Positions 15,903 through 25,181 are shown, numbered from the stretch's first letter. The stretch: 33,382 nt of DNA from Chloroflexota bacterium (GCA_009937635.1 JAACFF010000019.1:1-33382), one strand, 5' to 3'. Made by a program: numbers and translations. The notes: generated from the sequence alone by a model not told the origin.

Positions 15903-18587
15903 ATGCTTCTTATATTAACGCATGAAAAGTCAGATTTTGACGCGATTGCCTCGCAATTGGGAGCACATAAATTGTTTCCGGTTGGTATTCCCCTACTACC
16001 CAGGCATCTCAATCGCAATGTGCAACAATTCCTGAATCTTTATTGGGATGTACTGCCGTTTATGCGTGCGGAAGAGTGGCGGCGCAAGCGTGTAGATGAG
16101 GTCATCCTGGTCGATACGCAGAATTTAAACAGTGTACGCGGAATTGTCAAAAACCCGCACGTAACGGTGATCGATCATCACGTAGGTTACAAGCCGCGCG
16201 ATGGGTGGGTTTATCATGTTGAAGCGGTGGGTGCAACGACAACGCTCTTGGTTGAGATGTTGCAGAGCAATGGGTTGAACCTGACGTCGGAAGAGGCAAC
16301 TTTACTCTTGTTAGGTATCTATGAGGATACGGGCTCACTGATGTATGATACGTCAACTGCCCGTGATGCACGGGCCACCGCCTGGCTCTTTGAGCAGGGA
16401 GCACAATTGGATATTGTGCGACGTTTTCTTGCTATACCATTAACTGCCCAACAACAGGCGCTCTACGATGAACTACAGGCTAATACGGAGTGGCTACGAG
16501 TACAGGGGCGGTCCATTGCGATTGCGACAGCCACCGCACCGGAACGATTTAGCGACGAAATCTCTTCTGTTGCTCACCGTTTACGTGAAACGCTTAATCC
16601 CGCAGGCCTTTTTGTTTTAGTGCAATTGGGCGAAGATGTCCAACTGGTTGCAAGAAGCTCAAACGAAAACATAGATGTCTCGTTGGTGGCGCGGGAGCTG
16701 GGGGGTGGAGGACATAGCCGCGCCGCCGCTGCTCTTGTCCTTAATAGCGACTTAAATGCCGAGGCAAGGCGGATCAAAGTTATGTTGCCACAGATCGTGA
16801 AGCCGATGGCACGAGTCGCTGAGATAATGTCATTTGGTGTGCAAACGATCACGACGGAGACTACTGTGGCTGATGCAGCACAGATGATGCAACGATCAGG
16901 CCACGAAGGATATCCAATAGTTGATCCAAGTGGCAGCAAGATAAGGGGGCTGTTGACCCGCAATGCTGTTGACCGAGCCATGCGCCATGAACTAGGCCAT
17001 TTACCAGCGAGCCGGATCATGAAGGCTGGCACATTTACTGTGAGACCATCTACGTCTATCGAACGTGTTCAGGAGTTGATGCTCAGGGAAGGCTGGGGCC
17101 AGATTCCGGTCGTCGCAGATTCATCGGATCCTGCAGAACAGGATAAGCAGCCCATAGGAATTGTGACGCGAACCGATCTGCTCAATTACTGGTTCAAACC
17201 AACTCAGGATATGGCCGAAACCGACATGCGTTCCCTGCTTGCGGAATCTATGCCTCTGCCCCTTTGGGCTCTTGTACAGACAGTCAGCGAATCAGCTGCC
17301 GGTTTAAGTATGCCTCTATATTTCGTGGGAGGCCTCGTAAGAGATTTGCTCTTGCGGAAACCAGCAGTTGACCTGGATATGGTTGTCGAAGGGGACGCGA
17401 TCTTATTAGTCAAGTATCTGCAGCAACAGTTTGGCGGTGAGGTACACACCCATGCTCGCTTTGGCACAGCCAAGTGGTTTATCAAGCCAGAAAACTGGCA
17501 AGCTTTACTGGAACGACAAGGAACACAGGAAGGTGGCCCAGATCCAATGATGCCGGTGTTTGCATTCTTGCCGGAATCAATAGATTTTGTCACGGCGCGT
17601 TCGGAGTTTTACAAGAATCCATCGGCACTGCCTGAGGTAGAGCGGGGGTCTATCAAACTTGACCTGCACCGTCGCGATTTCACTATCAATACGCTGGCAA
17701 TTCGACTAGATGGCGCCCACTTGGGCGAACTGCTTGATTTTTATGGGGGTCAGCGCGATCTGGAGCGAGGCGTCATTCGCGTCTTGCACAGCCTCAGTTT
17801 CATAGATGATCCTACGCGCATTTTGCGTGCGGTGCGTCTCGAACAACGTTTAGGGTTCCGTATTGAGCCACGCACTTTGGAACTGCTTACTGATTCACTA
17901 CCAATGTTGTCGCGCGTTACTGGAGATCGAATCCGGCATGAATTAGAGGTTGGCCTACGTGAGGCAGATCCGGTGCGAGTCATGGGGCGGCTGGCAGAAC
18001 TCCGCGTTATCGATCAAATTCAGGAAGGCTTGGCTTGGACAAAGGAAGCGGCAGACTATTTTTCACGGGTGCCCCAATTCCTTTCGCATCCGTTATGGCA
18101 GGATGTACTCAAAAACGGTTCTCTTGAGTTCTTTTACTTTGCCTTATGGGTTGTGCCACTGCCGGTTGAGGTGCAGAGAGAGACCGTCAAACGTTTGCGT
18201 GGCCGCAAATCAACTTGTGAAGATGTTCTGGCAGTGGGCAATTTAGTGCCGGCATTGTTTAGTCTGCCGGATAATGCAACGCCAAGTCAATTCGCAAGAT
18301 TATGCCGGCCTTATCGCGATCGCGTGCTCTTGGCCGCACGTATTGTTGCTGGCAATGAACCCTTGGGCGCGCAGTTGGATAGGTATTTCGGCGAATGGCG
18401 ATTTGTAAAGGCAACCTTGACCGGAGATGATTTGCAAGAGTTGGGGCTTAGTCCTGGCCCGGCATTTGCTATCTATCTTGATCGTCTGCTGGCGGCGCGG
18501 CTTGATGGCCTGGTGACAAGCGAAGCAGATGAGCGGCTGCTATTGGCTGAAATGATTGCAAGTTCTGATGAGGAAATCACAAGATAG
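15903..18587 (+). CDS. cca: DHH-CBS-tRNA nucleotidyltransferase fusion (CCA- or A-adding)
   Basis: Large cytosolic enzyme of 894 residues. Residues 1-310 form a DHH phosphoesterase domain (THEKSDFDAIAS, IDHH at 90-93, DHHA1 motif GGGGH around 267-271). Residues about 320-460 hold two CBS domains. Residues about 470-730 are a class II nucleotidyltransferase head: VGGLVRDLLLRKPAVDLDMV with catalytic Asp490 and Asp492, then RRDFTINTLA and DDPTRILRAVRLEQRLGFRIEP. A helical tRNA-binding tail follows. It adds A or CCA to tRNA 3' ends; specificity cannot be read here. The frame is open to 15765, but the TATAAT promoter and the domain start fix 15903. This architecture is known in several deep-branching bacteria; the DHH part may act on oligonucleotides or nucleotides. 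Confidence 0.93.
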   Translation: MLLILTHEKSDFDAIASQLGAHKLFPVGIPLLPRHLNRNVQQFLNLYWDVLPFMRAEEWRRKRVDEVILVDTQNLNSVRGIVKNPHVTVIDHHVGYKPRDGWVYHVEAVGATTTLLVEMLQSNGLNLTSEEATLLLLGIYEDTGSLMYDTSTARDARATAWLFEQGAQLDIVRRFLAIPLTAQQQALYDELQANTEWLRVQGRSIAIATATAPERFSDEISSVAHRLRETLNPAGLFVLVQLGEDVQLVARSSNENIDVSLVARELGGGGHSRAAAALVLNSDLNAEARRIKVMLPQIVKPMARVAEIMSFGVQTITTETTVADAAQMMQRSGHEGYPIVDPSGSKIRGLLTRNAVDRAMRHELGHLPASRIMKAGTFTVRPSTSIERVQELMLREGWGQIPVVADSSDPAEQDKQPIGIVTRTDLLNYWFKPTQDMAETDMRSLLAESMPLPLWALVQTVSESAAGLSMPLYFVGGLVRDLLLRKPAVDLDMVVEGDAILLVKYLQQQFGGEVHTHARFGTAKWFIKPENWQALLERQGTQEGGPDPMMPVFAFLPESIDFVTARSEFYKNPSALPEVERGSIKLDLHRRDFTINTLAIRLDGAHLGELLDFYGGQRDLERGVIRVLHSLSFIDDPTRILRAVRLEQRLGFRIEPRTLELLTDSLPMLSRVTGDRIRHELEVGLREADPVRVMGRLAELRVIDQIQEGLAWTKEAADYFSRVPQFLSHPLWQDVLKNGSLEFFYFALWVVPLPVEVQRETVKRLRGRKSTCEDVLAVGNLVPALFSLPDNATPSQFARLCRPYRDRVLLAARIVAGNEPLGAQLDRYFGEWRFVKATLTGDDLQELGLSPGPAFAIYLDRLLAARLDGLVTSEADERLLLAEMIASSDEEITR

Positions 18588-18592
18588 CATAA

Positions 18593-18628
18593 CGAGTGCC
18601 GGACGGCATGACAATCGCCAGGCACTCG
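18593..18628. terminator. Hairpin between converging genes
   Basis: CGAGTGCC (18593-18600) and GGCACTCG (18621-18628), a perfect 8-bp stem with a 20-nt loop, lie just past the stop of the tRNA nucleotidyltransferase gene and about 20 nt past the stop of the opposing membrane gene. No strong T-run is next to it on either side, so it is either a weak terminator or an RNA-stabilising end hairpin. Confidence 0.4.
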
Positions 18629-18646
18629 AATGCGATCTTGTTGTTA

Positions 18647-19057
18647 TTATAATCTACGCAAGCCGATGTATTGCAAAATTGCGAATATGGCTACTAATTC
18701 GGCCAATAGGGCAATTGCCCAGCCTCCGGTCGCAGTGAGCGATATCCATCCGGACAGCAAGATTACGATACTTCCTGCTACCCAAAGGATGTCCAGTACA
18801 ATTGCTGCCCAGGCAAAGCGCCTATCGATCGTTTCGCGTGTTGCGATCCACCAAAGATCTGCAGCATACAGAATCAGGACGATCCCTAAAACGACGAAAA
18901 ATACAGGAGCCTCAATTCCTGTAAATGTTGCTACCGATTGCGCGGCCAGCAGCGCTATCAGTCCGCTAATTGTCGAGAACAGCGCGTTTCCACGCAAGGC
19001 GTTTCTGAGTAGATTCGATTCCTGATTGCTCTTTGTTACTGTTTGTAGCTTGTTCAT
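18647..19057 (-). CDS. Four-TM membrane protein of unknown function
   Basis: Membrane protein of 136 residues with four predicted helices (NALFSTISGLIALLAAQSV, PVFFVVLGIVLILYAADL, FAWAAIVLDILWVAGSIVIL, GWAIALLAELVAIFAILQYI). I do not recognise the family. GGAGGT (19066-19071) lies 8 nt before the ATG at 19057, which fixes the start over an upstream in-frame codon at 19093. TATGCT at 19089-19094 could be its -10 box. It is 112 nt downstream of the seven-TM gene on the same strand, so it may be separately transcribed. Confidence 0.75.
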   Translation of the reverse strand: MNKLQTVTKSNQESNLLRNALRGNALFSTISGLIALLAAQSVATFTGIEAPVFFVVLGIVLILYAADLWWIATRETIDRRFAWAAIVLDILWVAGSIVILLSGWISLTATGGWAIALLAELVAIFAILQYIGLRRL

Positions 19058-19125
19058 GTGTTGACACCTCCATGATGTAATTTCCTTTAGCATAGGCCAA
19101 GAATTGGCGCCAGGTCTATGAAAAT

Positions 19126-19145
19126 CAGTGCCAGACAGTGCCAGA
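19126..19145. repeat. Two tandem copies of CAGTGCCAGA
   Basis: A 10-bp unit occurs twice back to back in the 112-nt gap between the four-TM and seven-TM genes. It could be a binding site pair or chance; nothing else in the gap supports a role. Confidence 0.45.
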
Positions 19146-19169
19146 TCGAGAAGAATCTGCGCCGGTATT

Positions 19170-20384
19170 CTATTTATTAGCGGTGGGCCACGATTGTTCG
19201 CGGAGATCTTGGGCTATGAGACGTGCAGCTTCGTTTTGCCAATTGTAAAGTGTACGTTGTGGAACCTGAGTGCGAAACCAATCAAGAATCTCTTCCGAGG
19301 ATTCGTCTAGTTCTTTGTATTGTGTTCGGCGACTATATGGCTTTAAGCCCACCACATAGGGATAATAAAGTGCATTATAGTGTCGCCATTGATCAGTCGT
19401 GCCAGGAGGGGCATCTTTCTCAGGCCTTAGACGGTCGATACTCGCTGAAAGCACAGCTCTGAGTTCTGTGGCACGTTCAAGTGTGTCGCGTGCACCGCCA
19501 TCTTCATGTAACCGCTTCTCGACAATAGGAAGCCGGGTAAGTGGGCTGGATGACAAACGTGGCAAATTGACCATGTGACTCAAGGCACGACGCGTAAGGC
19601 GCATGAATCCTGGATCATCGAGGTTGGCAAGGTTAAGGGTTTCGTTCTGACGAGGGGCAGCGGTAGCCGCTTCGCGAAGCGTTGCTTGGGTTTGGTAGAC
19701 CTGTGTGGATTGGCCCAATAGCAGCTTATCGAGCATATTCTGGATCGATCCAGAAAAGGTTTGAAAAAGTATGGCTGCAGTCACGATGCTGATCAGCAAG
19801 GTTAACATGGAAAACGTCACTCCGGTGCTGAGAGCCATGGCAATGGTGATCTGGCCGCCGAAGATTAAAGAGACAAGCAAGGCGTAGCCAAATGACTTGG
19901 CAAAATGGCGTGATAAAGATTCGCCTTCATCGGAGGCGTCGAGGAAGGCCACTGCGGCTCCGAGCAAGAGCAGGTCAAATCCGATGCCTACGAGGAGCAA
20001 GCTTCGCGGTAACCAATTTAGTGGAAAGAGGAGTAAGCCAATTCCTAATCCAAAGAAAATGGTCGCGGTCATAACAACGACAAGGGGATTCTTGTGGTTT
20101 TGAAGACGTGAATACCATGATTCGTCGCCACGCGTCAGGTGCAGTAACAGCAGAAGCCAACAGATGGCAGGCAATATTAGCAATGGTCTTTGCCAGCGTA
20201 ATAGGACGGAGGCTATCTCTTGGATATTGGTGTGCATTGCCAGAATATCTAGTGCCAGCGCTAAGGCATAAGCTATAAGGCCTATGCCGGCAAGGTCCAA
20301 GCGCAAATCAGCTGGGTTGCGATTGATCAAGTAGGCGCCGAGCCATAGCGCAAAGCCAAATACGAATATTTCTATGAAAAGCAT
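19170..20384 (-). CDS. Seven-TM membrane protein with cytosolic C-terminal domain
   Basis: Protein of 404 residues. Seven hydrophobic helices fill residues 1-210, then a cytosolic part of about 190 residues. That part is helical and charged, with QWRHYNALYYPYVVGLKPYSRR (about 325-346) and a C-terminal segment VPQRTLYNWQNEAARLIAQDL that resembles a helix-turn-helix; this would suit a membrane-bound transcription regulator or a signalling receptor, but I do not recognise a family. It is the third gene of a run after two PEP/pyruvate-binding paralogs (37-nt gap), so a joint role with them is likely. The ATG at 20384 lacks a clear ribosome site. Confidence 0.68.
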   Translation of the reverse strand: MLFIEIFVFGFALWLGAYLINRNPADLRLDLAGIGLIAYALALALDILAMHTNIQEIASVLLRWQRPLLILPAICWLLLLLHLTRGDESWYSRLQNHKNPLVVVMTATIFFGLGIGLLLFPLNWLPRSLLLVGIGFDLLLLGAAVAFLDASDEGESLSRHFAKSFGYALLVSLIFGGQITIAMALSTGVTFSMLTLLISIVTAAILFQTFSGSIQNMLDKLLLGQSTQVYQTQATLREAATAAPRQNETLNLANLDDPGFMRLTRRALSHMVNLPRLSSSPLTRLPIVEKRLHEDGGARDTLERATELRAVLSASIDRLRPEKDAPPGTTDQWRHYNALYYPYVVGLKPYSRRTQYKELDESSEEILDWFRTQVPQRTLYNWQNEAARLIAQDLREQSWPTANK

Positions 20385-20421
20385 AAGTTACATAAGCCTG
20401 AGGAATGACATTTAGGCGAAC

Positions 20422-22764
20422 TTATATTAGAGTCTCGCCTATGTATCCGACTGCCTTTTCACGTTGGCCATCCATAAATAGATGGAGGAAGCGAGCGGGC
20501 GCATCAGCCGGAATGTCGATCACGCGCAGATAAGGCTCCAGATGGGCATCTTCGGGCGACAGATCAGCTACGCAAGATTGCGTTTCACGAAAGTATTCCC
20601 AATTGAAATGGCCGTGTTCGTCATCGGGCCATATTGACAATGCGCAGATTTCCGTTTCCACTAGGTCGTGGAAAAAATGCGTGCCGTGTGAAAGTTCCGG
20701 GCGGCCGTGATCTTGAACAATTCCAATCTCCACGAGTGCCTTGGTGTTATAAATGTCACCATACGTGACGTGAACGCCAAGGTCAATGTTGACACTGCCC
20801 CACCGCCCGGGCCCCAATAGAATAAAGCGCTCTTCTGCAAGGATCTGGTTTAGACGGCTAATTGCGCGACCAAGTTCTCTTTTTGTAACCAGGTCCGGGA
20901 TCTCACGATATTTCAGCGGATCTATAAATACAACATAGCGAACGTTTTTGACTGTGCCGTCGGGCACAAGCCAGCTTGATGTGAATAGCTGGTCTTGAAC
21001 TGGAATGTTGTCAGGGATGGTGACATCAAAATCATCGACCCGTTGGCTGAGTGGGCGACATTGTAGAATATGTAAGCGATAATCAGGGAAAGCGGTTCCC
21101 CTTAGTACTTCAACTGCAAATTCAACGTCTACGGGAAGACCATATGCATGCTGAAGACGAATTAAGGCGGTGCGCATGAGTTTTACAAATCTTTCATCCT
21201 TGGTGAGTGTATTGAATGTCAGGACAAAATCATCGGATTCTGACAGCAATCCGGCCGCGAATATGTCTTGCAGGTAATCATCTTGATCGATAGAGGCGAT
21301 CACCGAGATATCGGGATAGTCAGGCCCGAGAACCTCGTCGACGGGAAGCGTCTTAAAGCAGTTCTCTTGCAGGTCAAGCACATCTACCAACATCTGTGAG
21401 TATTGGCGAAGCGCACGAACTGACGTATCCGGCTGGAGTTGAGGATGGCTTAGGGCGACTAATCGGGGATAGTCATTGGCTACTCGATTAACTGCACGCG
21501 TACCTAAACCCCACACCATGCGCAGGAAGCCTTCTTCCCTGCGTATTTTGGGGCTCCAACGGAAGGGGTTGGTACTGAAGGCTACCCCAGCGACGGTGGG
21601 CAAGAAATAACGGCCGTATCTCTGGCCTTGTACAGGCTGAATGATTACACACATCCGTTCATCGTAGTCTATAAGGTTATTCTTCTTCCGATATAACAGC
21701 GCATCTGGACTGAGCAAGCTTGCGTAGACCCGACGTATTGCGTCCAGTAAGCTATGCAAATTTTCTTTCTCGTCACCCTGGTTGGGGCAGAACACTGACG
21801 TATATTTACCTGCGAAGGAGTATCCAAAGTTGTCCTCCAAAAGACTTGAGGAGCGGACAATCAAAGGAGTCTTTTCGAATTTCACAAGGATTTCGCGTAG
21901 TCTGTCCACAACATTCTCAGGCAGTTTGCCGCGCAGGTAGGCTTTGACGATCTTGGGATATGCCTTCTGAATCTTTTTTGCCGGAAGATATTTCTGATTC
22001 ATGTAATGATCAAAACGGTTTAGAACGCTGAACTCGTAAATCACTTCGGAACCAATGAAATAAGAATCGGGAATTTCAATTCGTTGGGAAAGATCTGGTC
22101 CGAAATCGGGATCTTGTTGTTGTAGGATTTTCCAGGCCAAAACGATGCCGGCCGCTTTGCCTCCGATTTTGCCGCCACCAATGCGCCGCCGGTATACGCG
22201 TCTTAGATCGGCGATCGTGAGGATCTTCTTTGCCACACCGATAAACTTTAGTTGATCGCTGATCATACGTTTGATCAACACGACCTTTATCTCCTCCAAA
22301 TGGTGTTTAAATTGCTTTCGCTCCGGTTCTGGCTTACGTTCATACATCTCTCCCTGACGAAAGAGTAATTCCCAAGGGGCTATTTCAGGATTAAACGTCA
22401 GATCGATGGTGCTTGGTTCATTTGATTGGCTACGCAATACTTCACTAATTAACTGTTCAAGCAAGGCGATGCCTAGATTGTTGGCGAAGTAAGCATCTGT
22501 ATGAAAGTCGCGAATACGCTCTTTACGCATAGCCCATATATTGGCTTCTTCCTGCGTATCGGGTTCTAATAAACCTTCACGCCGCTGAGACTCAACGGCC
22601 AGCTCTTTTACATCACGTTCAAATTCGGCCTGCGTGACAACGCCACGCTTGAATAGTTCTTCACGCATGTGCACGCGAATCTCATCGGCCAAGATAGGAT
22701 ACTGAGCCAATTTGATGTAAATATCGATGACTGGAGTGATGCTGCGCAAAGGAGAAGTGACCAT
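20422..22764 (-). CDS. PEP/pyruvate-binding (PPDK N-terminal) protein, second paralog
   Basis: Protein of 780 residues, closely similar throughout to the upstream gene. The central 380 residues are the ATP-grasp-like nucleotide/pyruvate-binding domain of PEP synthase and pyruvate phosphate dikinase: GGKIGGKAAGI, VRSSSLLEDNFGYSFAGKY, GLGTRAVNRVANDYPRL and QCRPLSQR. The phosphohistidine swivel domain and the PEP-utilising C-terminal barrel are absent. Instead there is a C-terminal region of about 220 residues with LGPGRWGSVNIDLG. AGGAGGAAA overlaps the stop codon of the upstream gene and sits right before this ATG, so the two are translated together. It may phosphorylate another carrier or be a regulator; the reaction is unknown. 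Confidence 0.85.
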   Translation of the reverse strand: MVTSPLRSITPVIDIYIKLAQYPILADEIRVHMREELFKRGVVTQAEFERDVKELAVESQRREGLLEPDTQEEANIWAMRKERIRDFHTDAYFANNLGIALLEQLISEVLRSQSNEPSTIDLTFNPEIAPWELLFRQGEMYERKPEPERKQFKHHLEEIKVVLIKRMISDQLKFIGVAKKILTIADLRRVYRRRIGGGKIGGKAAGIVLAWKILQQQDPDFGPDLSQRIEIPDSYFIGSEVIYEFSVLNRFDHYMNQKYLPAKKIQKAYPKIVKAYLRGKLPENVVDRLREILVKFEKTPLIVRSSSLLEDNFGYSFAGKYTSVFCPNQGDEKENLHSLLDAIRRVYASLLSPDALLYRKKNNLIDYDERMCVIIQPVQGQRYGRYFLPTVAGVAFSTNPFRWSPKIRREEGFLRMVWGLGTRAVNRVANDYPRLVALSHPQLQPDTSVRALRQYSQMLVDVLDLQENCFKTLPVDEVLGPDYPDISVIASIDQDDYLQDIFAAGLLSESDDFVLTFNTLTKDERFVKLMRTALIRLQHAYGLPVDVEFAVEVLRGTAFPDYRLHILQCRPLSQRVDDFDVTIPDNIPVQDQLFTSSWLVPDGTVKNVRYVVFIDPLKYREIPDLVTKRELGRAISRLNQILAEERFILLGPGRWGSVNIDLGVHVTYGDIYNTKALVEIGIVQDHGRPELSHGTHFFHDLVETEICALSIWPDDEHGHFNWEYFRETQSCVADLSPEDAHLEPYLRVIDIPADAPARFLHLFMDGQREKAVGYIGETLI

Positions 22765-22773
22765 AATTTCCTC

Positions 22774-25155
22774 CTAAAATGTTGATAAGGAAGAGCGACC
22801 CGTTTCTGCGTCTTGCCAATCCCTCTCTTCGAGATATCCGATGGCGATGTCATGATGACCATCCATCAGAATATTCAAGCGATAATTTCCAGAAATTGCA
22901 GAAGTGTCGATAACGCGCAAATAAGGATCTAGATCTGCATCGTCTGGCAACAACTGGCCTAATTGATTTGGCGACTCCCGAAAAAAGGCCCAGTTGAAGT
23001 GGCTGTTGTCTTGACCCAGGTGAAGCGGTAATGAGTGGATGCCGGCTTCGACAAGATCCTGGAAGAAATGTGTACCATATGAAAGCTCAGGCATCTGCCC
23101 GTTATGAGCCACCGCAATCTCTACTAAAACCTTTGTGTTATGGATATCAGCATAGGTGACCTGTACGCCTAGCTCTATATTTACACTTCCCCACCTTCCC
23201 GGTCCCATAAGAATATATGATGTACTTCCCAACGCCCGGTTGAGTTGGCTCACCGCACGGCCCAGTCGATGCTTAGTACGCAAGTTTGTTTTTCTATACG
23301 CTTCGGGATCCACAAAAACGACATAGCGTATGCCTTCAGCTCGGCCGTCAGGAATAAGTTCATGAGTCATGAAAAGAATGTCTTTCTGCGCTATATTACG
23401 GGGAATCGTGACACCGTTGTCGTCTTTACGCTGGCTAAGCGGCCGGCATTGCAACACATAGAGCTTGTAATCAGGGTATGGATAGCTGGGGATAATTTCA
23501 ACGGTAAACTCAACATCTACAGGCAGGCCATAGCCTTCTTCAAGACGCCGCAGCGCGGAACGCATAAGCCCAACAAATTTCTTGTCCCGTGTAAGGTAAT
23601 TGAAGGTTAGAATAAATTGCTCATCAGTCAGGAATGAACCCGTGGAGAGAATGTCCTGGAGGTAGTCTCCCTTGTTGATGGAAGCGATGTAGCGCAGATC
23701 AGGGAAATCAGTATGCAATACCTCGCGGATTGGCAGGGTTTTGAAACTGTTGTCTTTCAAATCGACAACATCAACATACCATTGTGAATACTGGCGAATG
23801 GCCTCAGCGGTCATCTCAGGACGTAATTGGGGATGGCTGAGGGCGATCAAACGTGGATAATCATTGGACACACGATCAACAGCTCGTGTCCCAAAGCCCC
23901 AGACCATACGCAAGAACCCATCACTGCGTCGTATTTTGGCATTCCATCGAAACTGATTCTGGCTGAATGCGACGCCAGCCAGTGAAGGGAAGAAATAGCG
24001 CCCATATGGTTTGCCCTGTAGACGTTGGATTAGGATTGCCATTCGTTCATCGTAGTCAATCAGCCCCTGTTTTTTTCGGTAAAGTAGGGCATCGGGATTA
24101 AGAGAGCTGGCAAATACTCGCTTAATTGCTTCAAGCAAGTCATGCAGATTCTCTTCTTCGTTGCCCTGGTTGGGGCAGTAGTAGCTGTTGTACTTTCCAG
24201 CGAAGGCATAACCGAAATTGTCTTCCAGAAGACTAGATGAGCGCACAATCAACGGGTCATTATCGACCCTGGCCAAAACTTTGCGTAGTCCTTCTATCAC
24301 CTCCTGTGGAAACTTCCCTCGCAAGTGTGCGTCTACAATGCGAGGGTATTCCTTGCGAATTTCCTCTGTCGGACGGTATTTTTGATTCATAAAATGATCT
24401 AGCCCGTTTTCGAGTCTAAATTCATATATGACTTCAGTACCTATAAAATATGAATCAGGAATTTCTACATTGGCGCCAAGATCTTGACCCATTTTGGAAT
24501 CCGTTAATTTCAATATCTTCCACGCTAGCAACAGCCCAGCAGACTTGCCTCCAATTTTTCCAGCTCCAATGCGCCTTCGGTAGATTCTTCGTAGATCGTC
24601 GATAGTGAACATCTTTTTTGCAACTCCAATGTAAGGTAGTTGATCGCTGATCATTCTTTTTATCAGAACAACTTTGATCTCCTGCAAATGATGTTCCACC
24701 TCTTCTTGCTCGCCCTCCGGCATCTGCTCGTATAATTCCCCTTGGCGAAAAAGAAGCTCCCAAGGCGCAATCTCAGGATTAAATGTCAGCTCCACAGAAT
24801 CCGTTGGCGCTGGCTGGTCGCTGAGAACCTCGGCTATGATTTGATCCAAGAGCGTATGCCCTAGGTTGAAGGCGAAGTAAGCGTCAGTGAGAAAGTCACG
24901 AATGCGATCCTTGCGCTTGTGCCAGATGTTTGCTTCCTCCTGGCTGAAAGGATCGTACAGTCCCTCACGTTTTTGTGACTCGATAGCCCTGGCTGTTACC
25001 TGTTGATCAAATTCTTCTTGGCTAACAACGCCGCGCCGGATCAGTTCCTCGCGCATGCGCATGCGAATGCGATCAGCCAAAATCGGATATTGGGCCAGTC
25101 TTACATAAGTATCTATGGCGGGCGTAACGCTTCGAAGTGGCAAAGGGCCTATCAT
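22774..25155 (-). CDS. PEP/pyruvate-binding (PPDK N-terminal) protein, first paralog
   Basis: Protein of 793 residues. Residues 1-190 are helical and specific to this type (IAPWELLFRQGE at 129-140). Residues about 195-575 are the PPDK_N domain, with GKIGGKSAGL (199-208), RSSSLLEDN (305-313), GFGTRAVDRVSNDYPRL (420-436) and QCRPLSQR (569-576). Residues 590-793 hold a conserved region with GPGRWGS (651-657) and YGTHFFQDLVE. No TSGGxxSHAA phosphohistidine motif and no C-terminal PEP/pyruvate barrel exist, so it cannot run the full PEP synthase cycle alone. AGGAGAAA precedes the ATG and TATAAT lies at 25176-25181, so this is the first gene of the operon. The paralogs probably arose by tandem duplication. 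Confidence 0.86.
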   Translation of the reverse strand: MIGPLPLRSVTPAIDTYVRLAQYPILADRIRMRMREELIRRGVVSQEEFDQQVTARAIESQKREGLYDPFSQEEANIWHKRKDRIRDFLTDAYFAFNLGHTLLDQIIAEVLSDQPAPTDSVELTFNPEIAPWELLFRQGELYEQMPEGEQEEVEHHLQEIKVVLIKRMISDQLPYIGVAKKMFTIDDLRRIYRRRIGAGKIGGKSAGLLLAWKILKLTDSKMGQDLGANVEIPDSYFIGTEVIYEFRLENGLDHFMNQKYRPTEEIRKEYPRIVDAHLRGKFPQEVIEGLRKVLARVDNDPLIVRSSSLLEDNFGYAFAGKYNSYYCPNQGNEEENLHDLLEAIKRVFASSLNPDALLYRKKQGLIDYDERMAILIQRLQGKPYGRYFFPSLAGVAFSQNQFRWNAKIRRSDGFLRMVWGFGTRAVDRVSNDYPRLIALSHPQLRPEMTAEAIRQYSQWYVDVVDLKDNSFKTLPIREVLHTDFPDLRYIASINKGDYLQDILSTGSFLTDEQFILTFNYLTRDKKFVGLMRSALRRLEEGYGLPVDVEFTVEIIPSYPYPDYKLYVLQCRPLSQRKDDNGVTIPRNIAQKDILFMTHELIPDGRAEGIRYVVFVDPEAYRKTNLRTKHRLGRAVSQLNRALGSTSYILMGPGRWGSVNIELGVQVTYADIHNTKVLVEIAVAHNGQMPELSYGTHFFQDLVEAGIHSLPLHLGQDNSHFNWAFFRESPNQLGQLLPDDADLDPYLRVIDTSAISGNYRLNILMDGHHDIAIGYLEERDWQDAETGRSSLSTF

Positions 25156-25175
25156 TCGTGTTTCTCCTGGGGCTA

Positions 25176-25181
25176 ATTATA
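25176..25181 (-). promoter_or_regulatory. -10 box of the PEP/pyruvate-binding operon
   Basis: On the minus strand TATAAT lies about 20 nt before the ATG at 25155, with the ribosome site between them, so this operon has a short conventional leader, unlike the leaderless genes. No good -35 is seen. A second ATTATAAT palindrome lies at 25193-25200. Confidence 0.5.
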
